Origin: Haliotis asinina
Taxonomy: Eukaryota; Mollusca; Gastropoda; Lepetellida; Haliotidae
DNA: 64,000 nt
Reading direction: 5' to 3'
Assembly: GCF_037392515.1 (NCBI RefSeq)
Contig: NC_090283.1
Coordinates: 35,232,249-35,296,248, forward strand
A program made the position numbers and the translations under genes. The notes under the pieces were generated by a model, which was not told where the DNA came from, searched no databases, and saw only the letters and a program-made list of their open reading frames with translations. Below, piece after piece: positions 25,201 to 35,520 of the stretch. The stretch's first letter is position 1. Each line of letters starts with the position of its first letter.

Positions 25201-28200
25201 AACTAGCTTTGCAGTTACACCCACGTTTAACATACATCCCTTGGGAATAGCAAAGAGGGAGTGAGTCCAGTTTCGTGATGCAGTCAGCAATATTCCAGCT
25301 ATATGGCGGCAGGCTATGGCTAACTGAGTCTGTAACAGACAATCCCCTGTTGTCCTTTTGTTGCCCGGATCTTTAAGCGTCCATTAGCTAAGAGATTTCA
25401 TTATCCAGAGGAATGTCAAAAGCAAAATAATCAAGAGCATTAATACAAAACAAAATGATATAAAATCCTACACAATAGTTCAAGGATATGTAATACATTC
25501 TTTAAATGGTAATGCTGGTGGATTTTAGTACATGATTACATAATTTAGTTTGAAAAGCTGATAATACCTGTTCAGAGGAAACATGGTAAAAGGGAAGAGC
25601 ACCCAAATAAGTCGTCTAGCTAACAACATTACTAATAATGTTTAATCAAGTCCTCCCCTGCCTCTCAGGGCGTCAAGGGTATATAGCAACCAGTGACTGG
25701 CACTTGCCATATCTGTGTTGAATCTATAGCATTAAAAAAAAGTAGGGGATATTGGACTTACAAGGCAGATAAAATGAAAATGCTGAAGCAAAGGAGGAAA
25801 CAGATGATGAAGAGAAATTAACGGAGATAGTGATATTTATTCCATTCTTTGGGAAATGTTTCATCTGTATGGAAACTTATTACTTTTTCTCACATGCATT
25901 GGCTTTGGCTAATGGAATAACTCCTACTTTTTAATGAGATATTACATCATGTATTATGCATATAGCAGAACAACAAAAGAGGAGCAGCCAGTAAGGATTC
26001 AAAGGATTAACCAATAAAGTGTTTATTGATTAATCGCTGTTATCTTGCACAATGGCTTTCACAAAAATGTTTATACATGTAAGATTTGATAGAGCAGACG
26101 GAATACACCAAAATCCTTGGTGATTCTGTAAAACAAAAGTTTTTGTTCAAACCAATGCCAATAATACATTGAGTGATAAAAACATATGTTAGGTCACTAA
26201 ATTCATCAACATGTATGTGCAATCTCAGCTGAAACAACTCTGCAGTGAAATACCTTTAAAAGACTTTAAGATCAGTTGAGTGAGTGAGTGAGTGATAATT
26301 AGCAACATCTCTGTATCATCACGGCAATGTGTGGGTCACCAGAAATGAGCGTCCCACTTTGTACCCATGTGACGAGGAACAAACTGATGATATATGGGGC
26401 ACTGTAGATATATTTAGGATATCTGTGTTTTGTTTTCATTCACTTGCTGTAGCAAGAATGTGGGAGGCATCAGTGGTAACTGTGCCATATGAAACAGGTG
26501 CTGGAAAAACATCTAGTTATTTCAAACTGCTATTGTTATTTTTTAAACATATAGCAAACCTGAGTGAGTGAGTGAGTGAGTGAGTTTAGTTTTACGCAGC
26601 ACTCAGCACTATTCCAGCTATATGACACCAGTCTGTAAATAATCGAATCAGAACCAGACAATTCAGTGATCAACAGCATGAGCATTGATCTGCGCAGTTG
26701 GGACGCGATGGCATGTGTCAACTAAGTCAGCAAGCCTGACCACCCGATCCCGTTAGTCGCCTCTTACAGCAAGCATAGTCGCCTAGTAAACCTGAAACTA
26801 AAACAACTTGCACTATTGTGATATAGAATTTCTGATAAAGTAGCAGTTTTATTGCTTCAAAATTATGGTTTTAAAGGCGCACTGATGCGGAGCGAATTAC
26901 GTTTCTCACCAATGGTCTAATTACAAAACCAAGCAGCAAATTGGTCAGCATCTGCTCTGTCGACCGTGCTAGACACGGGGACTGGGCTCCTGTCCACATT
27001 AGCAGAATTTCTTCACCCTAAAAAGTGAGTCCGGATGCCCATTTAAAAATATCCATGGTATTCCTTATCTGATTGTAACAAAATATCCCAGCAGTGTAGT
27101 TTTTTTCTGATGCCTGGATGGTATAGTGACTGATGCAATTTGATCCTATTTCTGTGTTTTTACCTTGATATTTAATCATGTCACGTGAAAATATGATGTC
27201 AGCATACATGTTGCAAGCCGTTTGCTTCATATAAGTCCGAAAGATTGCAAAGCTTTATATTTAGATAGTTTTGAGGGTTGCCCCAGCTGTCATACCAAAG
27301 ATCATACGTAAATTTTGGTAGCTACGACCCTGGTTTATTATCTATGATAATAAAAACACACAGTTGATTTATCTGAATTTGTAAACTAAAAACAACGACT
27401 TTGCCACTGGTAGAGAAATCTGAAAATGTTCTTACGTAAAAAAACTGATTATACTCATTTACCCAAATGTATAGCAAATGCCTATGTGTATTTCTTATGT
27501 AACAACGAAGTTCCGTTGGTATCCCCAAAACAGTGATGCAGAGATTACATCTTCCTTGCTGTAACTTGCATTTGATGATATAAACCTACACATGTTATTT
27601 GTCATCATTCACTTGATGGTCAGTTAATGATTTAGCATTTCTCCTGTCTGGAGCAAATGTTCCACATTATAAATTAGGGTCTGTTGTGGCATATGTGTTG
27701 TATGTTATGTAATATGTGCATGTAAATGAGGGTTTACCACCTGATTTACAAAAAAAACATCAATCAAAGCATTAACCGATAACACATGGATTGATTACTT
27801 ACTTCCACAGCGGATTTGTAAAAAAGGCAGTGTTTACGAGTGTAGATTTACGCAATCTATACTGAATACACCCTGTCGTAAAGTACGAGTGTAAAAACAA
27901 TATCCTTCCTACAAAGAATTAACCGCTACTGCCTCGAATGATTGATTGTTGCTCATTATTGGCTAACTAATGGCAGACATCATACAGTGAGTTGCCAGGT
28001 GTGCTGTCCTGGGTGACCAGCGATATTATGTATACACCAGTGTCAAAAATTCTCAAACGATGTGGCACTTTTTCTCATATTAGACTGTTGAAAGACACAA
28101 GACATACAGCAGGATTATTTACCAGCTGCAGATGAATGGAATATCGTTCTTTTATGTGGATATTGATAGACACATTCCTGAACGAGGTAATAACCTGACA

Positions 28201-28927
28201 TTGTTGCTATAACTTTCGTCTGTCTTAAATTTAATATTTGCATTTTGTTTTAATTTTAAGATGTACACTGACTTCATTATTTTTCATTCATAACGGGGTT
28301 TTTTATACCACTGGCAGATGAGTAAACTTCAAGGTACTTAAATTTGTTTTCACAATAACGAAGTCAAATGACTTCATCTTTGTTGATCAGTCTACACATA
28401 AACTATCAATTGCGCATATGGGGGGCGCTGCAGAGATCACGAACCAGTCACGAATTCTGGGATATCATCCAGGTACTCACAGGAGAAAAACAATGACAAA
28501 AGAAACAACGGAAATTGCTCCGCATCTGTGCCCCTTTAAGAGGGAGTGGGCATCATGAATTTTGTACAGGGCATATGTTCTGGGGGTTCAGCGAGTTTGT
28601 ACACAAAAACACTAAAAATCCAATTTAGAGAATGTGTGTGGGAAGTGTCACTGATTTTGGACCTGACGACATGCGGGTGGTGGGGGTAGGGGTGGGGGTG
28701 TCAGTTACACGTTTGTACATAAATGTTGTGTGTGTGTGTGTGTGTCGCACAAGTTTCACCTTCAAAATCGTCATTAACACCCCAGGATCAGTGTGCTTAC
28801 CTGGAAATTTCATCAGCTTCACTGGTATACCCTCTTCCGTGAGTTTCTGCAGCAGTTTATTACTCTGGGTTGTTTTGCCACACCTGTCACACCCTTCAAA
28901 CACGACCAACGCCCCTCTGTCTCTCAT
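19176..28927 (-). CDS. DTYMK: Thymidylate kinase (dTMP kinase), complete, five exons
   Basis: Phosphorylates dTMP to dTDP with ATP, the step joining the salvage and de novo thymidine routes; the vertebrate enzyme is cytosolic and nuclear. CDS exons, 5' to 3': 28927-28801, 22956-22848, 20821-20731, 20546-20358, 19292-19176. They give 210 codons plus stop, against 212 in human. Visible landmarks are the P-loop [10 protein letters not shown] (residues 10-19), the [11 protein letters not shown] segment, [12 protein letters not shown], the eukaryotic lid [11 protein letters not shown], and a C-terminal KLWVDT. Phases across the introns are 1, 2, 0 and 0 and all agree. Introns 1-3 are GT-AG; intron 4 uses a GC donor. 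The start at 28927 is chosen because RGALVVFEG then sits near the N terminus as in human; in-frame ATGs also occur at 28942 and 28978. Introns 2 and 4 hold minisatellites and intron 1 a DNA transposon. Confidence 0.96.
19342..20289. repeat. 41-bp minisatellite in DTYMK intron 4
   Basis: About 23 tandem copies of a 41-bp unit containing AGGACATGACTGTCTACCAG then TCTTATCAGTGGTTACTCTA. Variants alternate at a few sites (CAGTTG/CAGTGG, CTATAGG/CTACAGG, TCTACC/TCTGCC). The array fills nearly all of intron 4, between the GC donor at 20357 and the exon 5 acceptor at 19293. No splice-site-like sequence is repeated here, unlike intron 2. Confidence 0.97.
20358..20546 (-). CDS. DTYMK: DTYMK exon 4 (lid region), GC donor
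   Basis: Begins after TTGTCAG and encodes 63 codons from [18 protein letters not shown] to EKLQDENWQ. It includes the lid [11 protein letters not shown], which closes over ATP. The exon ends GGCAG followed by GCAAGC, a GC-AG intron donor. No GT is available at the position required to join NWQ to exon 5 in frame. Confidence 0.93.
20731..20821 (-). CDS. DTYMK: DTYMK exon 3 (dTMP-binding DRY motif)
   Basis: A 91-bp exon after TTTTTCAG, ending AAAAAG before GTATTC. It completes the split Val codon from exon 2 and encodes [20 protein letters not shown] and [10 protein letters not shown]. The DRYxxSGVAF segment is the thymidylate-kinase signature that contacts the nucleotide. Confidence 0.95.
21236..22440 (-). 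repeat. 32-bp minisatellite copying a splice donor, DTYMK intron 2
   Basis: About 38 tandem copies of a 32-bp unit. On the minus (sense) strand each reads ATGGGAGTGTGTGTAAGTCC then TCACCTCACATG. The first part repeats the end of DTYMK exon 2 and its donor, GATGGGAGTGTGTGTAAGTC at 22860-22841. Nearly every unit keeps GTAAGT. Unit variants recur every six units (192 bp) near 21767-22150, a higher-order structure. The array lies wholly in intron 2, downstream of the real donor. Confidence 0.97.
22441..22847 (-). repeat. 38-bp minisatellite next to exon 2 donor, DTYMK intron 2
   Basis: About ten copies of a longer, 38-bp version of the intron 2 unit, directly behind exon 2. Sense units read ACATGTTTCAGATGGGAGTG followed by TGTGTAAGTC or AGTGTATGGC. 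Several therefore hold an acceptor-like TTTCAG or TTACAG, 12 bases, and a donor-like GTAAGT or GTATGG. The 32-bp subfamily lacks the acceptor-like part and probably arose from this form. Confidence 0.93.
22848..22956 (-). CDS. DTYMK: DTYMK exon 2
   Basis: A 109-bp exon after CTATGTTTCAG, ending GGGAGTGTGT before GTAAGTC. It supplies the second part of a split Asp codon, then [20 protein letters not shown] and [15 protein letters not shown], and the first two bases of a Val codon. Human has RSTEIGKLLSSYLQKK...[11 protein letters not shown] here. The donor lies in a GT-rich run, so neighbouring GT pairs could compete; GTAAGTC is the only one that keeps the frame and fits the donor consensus well. 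Confidence 0.93.
22957..25257 (-). other. DTYMK intron 1, 3' part
   Basis: Intronic sequence, AT-rich, with no recognisable repeat or nested gene. A 68-codon frame at 23869-24075 and an 80-codon frame at 24951-25193 have no recognised domain. Confidence 0.6.
25258..25350 (-). mobile_element. SINE 3' fragment in DTYMK intron 1
   Basis: A diverged 3' end of the long SINE family containing CAGCAATATTCCAGCTATAT and GGCGGCAGGCT, truncated on the 5' side. Confidence 0.65.
25351..26550 (-). other. DTYMK intron 1, middle part
   Basis: No supported feature. Confidence 0.55.
26564..26784 (-). mobile_element. 5'-truncated SINE in DTYMK intron 1
   Basis: The copy lacks the 5' end of the family. It is flanked by an 11-bp duplication with one mismatch, AGCAAACCTGA at 26553-26563 and AGTAAACCTGA at 26785-26795. 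The (GTGA)n tail is longer than in the other copies. Confidence 0.88.
26875..28535. mobile_element. Non-autonomous Kolobok-like DNA transposon in DTYMK intron 1
   Basis: A 1661-bp element with terminal inverted repeats: AGGCGCACTGATGCGGAGC at the left and the complement of AGGGGCACAGATGCGGAGC at the right, with similarity continuing about 15 bases inward. It is bounded on both sides by TTAA (26871-26874 and 28536-28539). TTAA duplications with termini starting in purines are characteristic of Kolobok; piggyBac also uses TTAA but its ends normally begin CC. The interior shows no transposase, so it would need a partner to move. Confidence 0.8.
28723..28745. repeat. (TG)n microsatellite
   Basis: A short GT run in DTYMK intron 1, about 55 bases past the exon 1 donor. 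Confidence 0.8.
28801..28927 (-). CDS. DTYMK: DTYMK exon 1 (P-loop)
   Basis: Encodes [20 protein letters not shown] and [20 protein letters not shown] then FP, ending TTTCCAG before GTAAGC in phase 1. The Walker A loop GCDRCGKT binds ATP phosphates. The same frame extends upstream through ATGs at 28942 and 28978, which would add the basic leader MIQFWRLIRNRRMFSLT. Confidence 0.94.
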
Positions 28928-29144
28928 TGTCAAGCTGAACATACGCCGATTTCGGATTAGGCGCCAGAACTGAATCATAGGCTCAGTCGGCAATGTTCGC
29001 CTCTCTCCGCTAATGTAATTTTTTAAAGGAAAACCTAATAATTTTAGTACGTCATAAAAGTGGTTATTTATCTATTATTTTTGTATGATAAATTTGTTTC
29101 AAAATGTTACGTCTTATTTGTTAAATATTATCACATATTGTAAA

Positions 29145-29220
29145 CAAAAGCACGTGCGTGGGTACAAGATTGATTACAAACGACTATCGAATTTTGACGG
29201 TCACGCGCATGCGACGCCCA
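29145..29220 (-). promoter_or_regulatory. Possible DTYMK promoter elements
   Basis: About 220-290 bases upstream of the DTYMK start lie an E-box CACGTG (29151-29156) and an NRF1-like CGCGCATGCGAC (29204-29215) in a locally CpG-richer patch. NRF1 sites are common in animal nucleotide-metabolism promoters. The transcription start is not visible. Confidence 0.35.
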
Positions 29221-29559
29221 GTAGTAACATTCATTCCGGCTTACAAGGGCTGTGAATCACAAAGCAGAAAGCAGTTTTCAGCAGAAAACATACGTCCACG
29301 CTCACAATTCTTTGGCAACCAAGCGATGATACAACCGGAAGTTGACGTATAGCGTAGCCCATTCAAGTAAAAACGACCATTGTAGAAAACGGCCTAAGGA
29401 TACTATAGCAAACCGGCCAGTGCTGCGTGATCGAAGGGACTATAACAAAGATACGGCGATAATGTGAACGCTATGAACTAAACTACGTATTAAACTGAAG
29501 ACAGCGATGTTTGGCGGTTGCTGGGGGGAAAAGAGGAGGGGATAACATTAATTATTTGG
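29221..29559. other. Upstream flank of DTYMK
   Basis: No recognised feature. The 64-codon plus frame at 29158-29352 has no known domain. Confidence 0.5.
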
Positions 29560-29700
29560 GAGATAAACATTCTGTGTTGGAAAATCAGAGGTATATAACG
29601 AAATTATTATGGCGTAGCGTGAGGTTTTAAGTGCACAATTTAGAGCTATTATAATTTCGTTATATACGTCAGATTTTCCAACAGAAAGTACGTTTATCTC
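29560..29700. repeat. Foldback element upstream of DTYMK
   Basis: Left arm 29560-29611 (GAGATAAAC...TGTTGGAAAATC...GTATATAACGAAATTAT) is the near-perfect complement of right arm 29647-29700, with a loop of about 35 bases. A partial third copy of the arm (AAAATCAGAGGTATATAA) follows at about 29755-29774. It is probably a MITE; no TSD is clear. Confidence 0.75.
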
Positions 29701-31344
29701 AATTCTACCATAACCGCGTTATTCAGATTTTAAACAAATACATAGTGTTTTGCAAAATCAGAGGTATATAAAGTGATTATAGATGTCTGAATGACTTTGA
29801 TTAACCAATCACAATCCAGTATTTACCGAAGTCATGGTAGAATTGTAATTTGTACCATTCGGTTTGAAATTAGATTTAGTGGTCCTTCATGAACGGTGAG
29901 CCAACTCTGAATACAGTTAAACAGAATGCTTACCTGTGGTTCTTGCTTAACATACAAATCATCGATCTCGATCTTCATATGAAGATATGACAGTTTATGT
30001 AACTTCTATGGGAAGAGAATGACTTGGCAACATACAAGTGTAATACATACACGCACGCACGTACGCACACATACATACATCATACGCCCATACCGTCACG
30101 CGTGCAGCTGCAGATTGTTAAACGTTTTTCATATTTTAGCAGATATCACCCCTAGACCCTCTTTTTACCGAGACCGCCAGACCAAGTTCAGATAACGAAC
30201 GAGGGATGATATCGTTCAAGATATGAAATCTGAAGTGTAATAATCTTTTTATCAGTTAATACCTGCCTAAATTAAGACATTCCTTTCAGTTACATGTTGT
30301 CGGGGCTTTGTGATTTTTTCCCAATACTCATTGTTTATTAAAAAAATAACTGATACAGGCAACAAATACAAATATTCTGTGGAATGAATTTAATAAACAT
30401 AGAAATACAGAGGGTAAAAATTTACAGGTATTCAGGTATTTCCATATTTCCTTCCTCCTCCCTCTCTCCACTAAGTCTTCCAGTTGAAGCAATGGTCGTG
30501 ATAAAGACGCGAGCGTCCTTTCCCAGGCCACGATGACAGGTAATCTAACGTTCGTGTTTGTCAGGTTTATATAATATATCTTACACAGAGGTATTTCAAA
30601 ACGTATTTAACTTACGTAAGATAAACGTTAACGGTATGTCACAGACACGAGAACAGTAATCTGTTTCTTACACACGACCATTTTATGGTCGAATAGATTC
30701 AAACTATATGTTCTCATCAGAGCTGTGCAGTAATGCACAACACAACGTTTATGAATGAGTGACGCCTAATCACTACTTACCCCCAAGGTGATCGTTCACT
30801 ATCGATGGGGGACTACTCTTCTTCGCCACAGCCAGAAACTGCCACTTTGAATGTTACGGAATTTTTGGATTTGCCAGTGTGAATGTGGGTTGATTACATC
30901 TTGAGCGTTCTGAAGACGTGCTTCAGACGAATATTTTAAGCAGTGGATTATGTATAGATCAACCGTTCCTGTACATGTTGGATTGAAAGGAAGTGTGTCA
31001 CTCATGAACCCTCATGAACGTTCCATGTTGTACATTATTTCAACTAGTGTGTCTGGTTCTGATTGTCATGAGTGAATTTGATTACATTAGAATCACATAG
31101 TAGCTCGGAGCTGAAAGTGGACCGTTATCGAAACAATCACCTTGTTTATCAGTGGACAGAAACTTCTCCTCTTTCGTGAGAGCGACGTTTCGATATGTAT
31201 TCTTTTCCCGCTACCGCGCTAGTAATACATACGCAGTCTATGGTGTCCCCAGGAAAAGTCCATTTGGTGTAAAGGGAATATAGCTGTGAAAACTATACCA
31301 ATGGAACACTAAAAATCAGCTGTGACACCAGGTGTTCTCTGAGT
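29701..31344. other. Gene-free stretch
   Basis: No supported gene. CCAAT-type motifs occur near 29797-29815. A 67-codon minus frame at 30328-30531 has no identified domain. Confidence 0.5.
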
Positions 31345-31488
31345 GTGTAACCATGTCCTGCCATACCCACCAATTACAATAAGTGCCTAAAAGTGTCAGT
31401 ATGTCCTGTCATACCCACCATTTACAAATTGTGCCTAAAAGTGTAAGCATGTCCTGTCATCCCCGCCATTTACAAATTGTGCCTAAAA
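31345..31488. repeat. 48-bp tandem repeat, three units
   Basis: Three units of exactly 48 bp, each containing ATGTCCTGYCATMCCCRCCA and ending GTGCCTAAAA. Confidence 0.88.
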
Positions 31489-31900
31489 TGGAAACACTTG
31501 TGCCTCTAAACAAACCAGACAAAACAATCATTCCTTCTCTTGGCTGATTCCGAAAGCCCGCGATCTGCGATCTGTTTCCGTGGTGAATCCTGGCCATCTT
31601 ATGCAAGATCCAGATGAAGATGAAAGATAATGTATTACATTGGGATAAAACCACACTTCCTGTCTTGCTGAAGACTCCCCTGTGTTTGACAGTAAATACC
31701 GTGACTGCAGCAATGGATATAATCGCATCCATGCTTGAAGTATAAGGCTATTTTCTTTCTTCTTAAGTGTGCTCCCGGAAATGCTGTGTACGGAGTCCGG
31801 TTGTCCAGCCTCATCAGAATGATTCCTGAATAGGGAGTACAAGCTTGTATGCGAGAAATTGATAGGAATCTGATGTTGGTGTCACATTTGGAAGTCGTCT
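31489..31900. other. Gene-free stretch
   Basis: Two overlapping minus-strand frames of 91 and 104 codons are open here. Neither has a recognised domain or splice partner. Confidence 0.45.
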
Positions 31901-31961
31901 ACTACTACTGCTGCTGCTGCTGCTGTTGCTGCTGGTGCTACTACTACTACTACTACTACTA
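31901..31961. repeat. (CTA)n(CTG)n(CTA)n microsatellite
   Basis: A trinucleotide run, directly before a SINE. Confidence 0.95.
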
Positions 31962-31963
31962 TG

Positions 31964-32097
31964 GCCATGGTGCAGCCTAGTGGTTAAAGGGTTTGCTCGT
32001 CGCCAGGTTGGACTCCCCATATGAGTTTGATGTGTGAAGCCCATATTTAAATTATTGTTGGAAGATTGTTTAAAGTGGCATTAAATCACACTCATCA
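31964..32097 (+). mobile_element. tRNA-derived SINE (short family)
   Basis: Begins with a tRNA-like head, GCAGCCTAGTGGTTAAAGGG (box A region) and a box-B-like GGTTGGACTCC. It ends TTTAAAGTGGCATTAAATCA and CACTCATC. Confidence 0.8.
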
Positions 32098-33330
32098 CAT
32101 ACTGTACTGAAAATAAGCAAAACTAAAATAGTAATATTTGGTGGGAGGACCATCAAAAAGCATGGATTTCATTTGGATGGTAAATTACTTGAAATAGTTT
32201 ATAGTTATACCTACCTCGGTATAACGCTCCACAGAAACAGAAAACTCGTATTGAGTGTTGAAACTGTAGACAATAGTGCTTTAAGAGCAATGTATAGTTC
32301 AGTAAAAAAGCTGGAAAGTTAGAGCTACGTTTAGACTGCTTATTGTTAGCATCATCTTGACATATGGTGTAGAGGTCTGGTCTTTAGAAAACCTTGAAAT
32401 TTTGGAGAAAATTCATTTAAAATCCTCATGACTCATTACATGATTAGGATACGGTGGGGCAGTCTAGTGGTTGAAGCGTTAGCTCGTCAAGCCGAAAACC
32501 CGGGTTAGAACCCCCGCATGGATACAGTGTGTGAAACTAATTTCTGGTGTCACCGTGGTGATATTGCCGGAATAGTGCTAAAAGCGGCGTAAAAGAACAC
32601 CCACTCACTCATCCATTGCAGGATTAAGAAATTCAACTCCTCCGTTTACGCTGTATGGTACCAAGGAAGAATTATGACATATAAACGTTTATTAAACTTT
32701 TGGCACGAGTATCATTCCAAAGAGCAAGAGAGATAATACCTTGCTCTCGCATGTTGAACATGTTACTGAACCCTAGTATGTTTTTGAAAATCCCTCGATT
32801 TGTACAACCCAGTGGCTGGTCTCAAAAGTTGAACATATTCTTAAAGATCAGTTTACCCCAAACTGGCATAATGACATTATTTCTAGAACCATGGGAATAT
32901 ACTATAAGCACCTAAAGCCATTTCCCAATTTGGTGTATATCCCCTCCTTCCTAAACGTATTTCTTTACCATTTCTGAGATTTACAACACGTTTAACGCTG
33001 GTAGAATGTTCCAAGGGATGAGAGAACGCATCAACTATGCACTTCTTGAAGTATTGTGGATGAGTATCATTATAGGTTTCATGGCAAAGCATTAGATAAG
33101 TTGAGGAAACAATATTTACCCACCTTTCTTCTATTTTCCCACAGAAAAACGAAAATATCTGTAAAGATATCTCGAGACAAAGAAAATATATCAAATAATA
33201 CCCTAAATCTATCATCTCTTGTCACAAAAAGATGTTTTTTGCTCTCTTGAATTTGAATTGGTATTACATGTGTTTATAAGATACGTCCTTGTACCACCAA
33301 GGTGGTTTTCGAGAATACAGAATTGAACTG
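32098..33330 (+). mobile_element. LINE fragment, 3' part of reverse transcriptase ORF
   Basis: Plus-strand translation shows late reverse-transcriptase sequence (SKTK...IFGG, YSYTYLGITLH) near 32105-32235. LINE C-terminal regions (IIGLRNSTPPFTLYG, LPFLRFTTRLTL, DEYHYRFHG) follow, and the 3' end near 33300-33330 is AGAATTGAACTGAACT. Several stops and frameshifts are present and the 5' part is missing, typical of a dead 5'-truncated non-LTR element. A SINE at 32453-32612 interrupts it. Confidence 0.82.
32453..32612 (+). mobile_element. tRNA-derived SINE nested in the LINE
   Basis: The head contains GGGGCAGTCTAGTGGTTGAA and GCGTTAGCTCGTC (box A) and a box B GGGTTAGAACCC. The tail is GAATAGTGCTAAAAGCGGCG followed by TAAAAGAACACCCACTCACTC. 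The tail matches that of the long SINE family although the heads differ. Confidence 0.88.
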
Positions 33331-33343
33331 AACTACTAATGCC

Positions 33344-33402
33344 ATGGTATTGGTGATTTTGCTAAAAGTGGCGTTATTGTAATCACACCTACTCACTCAC
33401 CA
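33344..33402 (+). mobile_element. SINE 3' fragment
   Basis: Only the tail remains: GGTGATTTTGCTAAAAGTGG, CGTTATTGTAATCACACC and TACTCACTCACC. Confidence 0.65.
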
Positions 33403-33529
33403 ACACACCCAGACTCAACATTAGCGCTGATTCTTTCCACGCTCTGTCACATTATGCTGCAAACAGAACGTTTTTCTCACAATGCATTGTGATCATTGTG
33501 ATCAGCGACTTCCCTCACCAAGGTATGGT

Positions 33530-33700
33530 GACACACAGTCAACCAAATCACACCGATTGCTTGATCTATCAAATCGCCTCTCACGTCCAGCAACGGCTGT
33601 TGACACATAGTCAACCAAATCACAGACGCAGATAAATCGATCAAGTCACCACTCACATCCAGCGACGACTGATGGCATGCTTTCAACCAAATCAAAGAGG
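33530..33700 (-). repeat. 72-bp tandem repeat, about 2.4 units
   Basis: Units begin GACACAYAGTCAACCAAATC. The minus strand is open through the array with 24-residue repeats containing SASVIWLTMCQQPLLDVRGD. Since 72 is a multiple of three this needs no coding explanation. Confidence 0.75.
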
Positions 33701-34015
33701 CTGAGGTCACGATAAAGTGAATCAAGGTACATGGCGTGTAACAGTACTATGTAAGAACCTTTTTCAACAACTCGCCGTGACAATGGTCACCTTGTGTCAG
33801 TATTTTCGGGTTACAAGTCCCTGTGAGAATGCTGGAATCTCGTGGATTGTTAGCCACTATATAAGACACAATCAGGAATTAAGTATAGCTGATTAGTTAA
33901 AATGTAGGAGTATGGGGATTTATCACAAATTCCAAATTTGACACTGAGTATCATTGCCCCATCTTGTACGAGATCAGTACGCCAACTCGACTCTTCGTCC
34001 ATATTCAACGTATCC

Positions 34016-35520
34016 TCCCAAGTACTGATTTGGTTTGTCACTGTTTTCAGTTTGTACGATGTCTCGGCTCATGAAAAGGTCTGTAACACTCTTAGATTGT
34101 GGTATCAGTGCTTTTTTTCATAGGCCATTTTATGTGATGGGGGTATGTGAGCATTTTCATGACCTTTGGTTTGCTGCCCGACAACATCTCAAAGTTAATC
34201 ATGGATAGTTTTACTACTATTAATCTGATCACTTTCATTTTGACTTTTGTGTATTAGTAAAGGATGTTTAACTCTTTTTTACATATTTTTGCTTTTAAAA
34301 ATATAAAAATAATCAAAATGGCCGCCATTTTGCCCGCCATCTTGAATTGTCGTGTGTTGCCTTCTCGGCAGTTAAATTTATATGAAAATTAACACCGAAT
34401 GAGTCCAATTTACAACCAGATACTTTTGATCTTTTTGACACGTGTCTCTTCTAGAGTGGCGGCTCGGGCACAAAACAAGTAATTTTGTATGGTCATGTCG
34501 TGGTAATATAATGCTTATTCAGCTTATATAATATACAGCTTATTCTTTGAGACAGGGGATTTTACCGATTCTCCGACTTTTCGTGTTAATGTGTGGTGGT
34601 GATTTATTTATTGAAAGTTTACATTATTCTTGCAACTAAAATGAGTTGTTTTTGTTTCCTGTTTACTTCTACAGTGACAGCATGTTATATGGAATTATTT
34701 CATATTATCCAGAATTCAAAATGGCTGCCAAGATGGCCACCATTGTAGTTTCACTTCTTATACATAGCAGAGGACTAAATTAATTTTGTACTGATCTATA
34801 AAACAAACAATTCATTTGGTGTCACATGTTTAACACAGCATAGAAAAAAAATATTCTAATGTTATGGTTAATAAAAGCTTCACATTCCTAAAATATTTGA
34901 TGAAATAACATTATCCAAAGTATTAGAAAACTATGCTTCACGATCGATAAGTGTGTCTAAGCTCTTGTTGTAGCTAGTCAAATGGTCTGTCGGATAACTC
35001 TTAACCACATTTGATACATTCAGAAGCTTACAATTAACTCTTCTCTTCACTTTCTTTCATATCATTTGTAATATCATGCCAGAATTGTAGTCATCTACAA
35101 GCCAAAGCTGTTCGGGCAACAATCACCTGCCATACAAAAAGACATGTCTCTGTGCACAATAAATCAGTTCATCTGCATTGACAGATCTTTCTGCTGGCAT
35201 ACTGACTTTATTGCGTTTACTCTATGTCAATTCAACTAATCCACGGGGAGCAGAATCTCTCGACATCAGAACACCAGAAAAAAGGATAAGCGGACCACCA
35301 CAAGTGCTCCAACCATGGTCAAATGGTGAAGGAATATGACTGGCTGCAGATACTTTTTCCAAACATGCACTTGGTAGTTTACTTGCTCAATATGATATTC
35401 TAGACTGTTAGCGGGAGCTTTTCATTTAATGTCTTGTCTCATCTACAGACATCACTGGATTGTTTGGTACATACATTGAACTGAACGTCTGTGCGATGTA
35501 ATCTGGTAATGTTGATAGGC
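34016..35520 (-). mobile_element. Unknown transposon family, copy 1 (inverted partner of 41510-43127)
   Basis: This 1.5-kb segment is the diverged reverse complement of 41510-43127. Both share TGTCACTGTTTTCAGTTTGT, paired sequences with AAAATGGCCGCCATTTTG, the CCCTTTTCTGATGTCGAGAG-like coding region, and an outer end GGGAGGMTACG. On the coding strand a Cys-rich C terminus is followed by a long AT-rich non-coding tail. This copy carries breaks in its coding part. The class is not recognised. Confidence 0.75.

Noticed and set aside
28625-28800. Extension of DTYMK exon 1 through 28625
   Set aside because: The frame runs through a strong GTAAGC donor into the (TG)n run, and exon 2 joins in frame at 28801, so this is intron.
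31814-32044. Ser-rich minus-strand ORF at 31814-32044
   Set aside because: It translates a CTA/CTG microsatellite and part of a SINE.
32453-32530. A tRNA gene at the SINE head
   Set aside because: Box A and B are present but the cloverleaf is incomplete and the sequence continues into the SINE tail.
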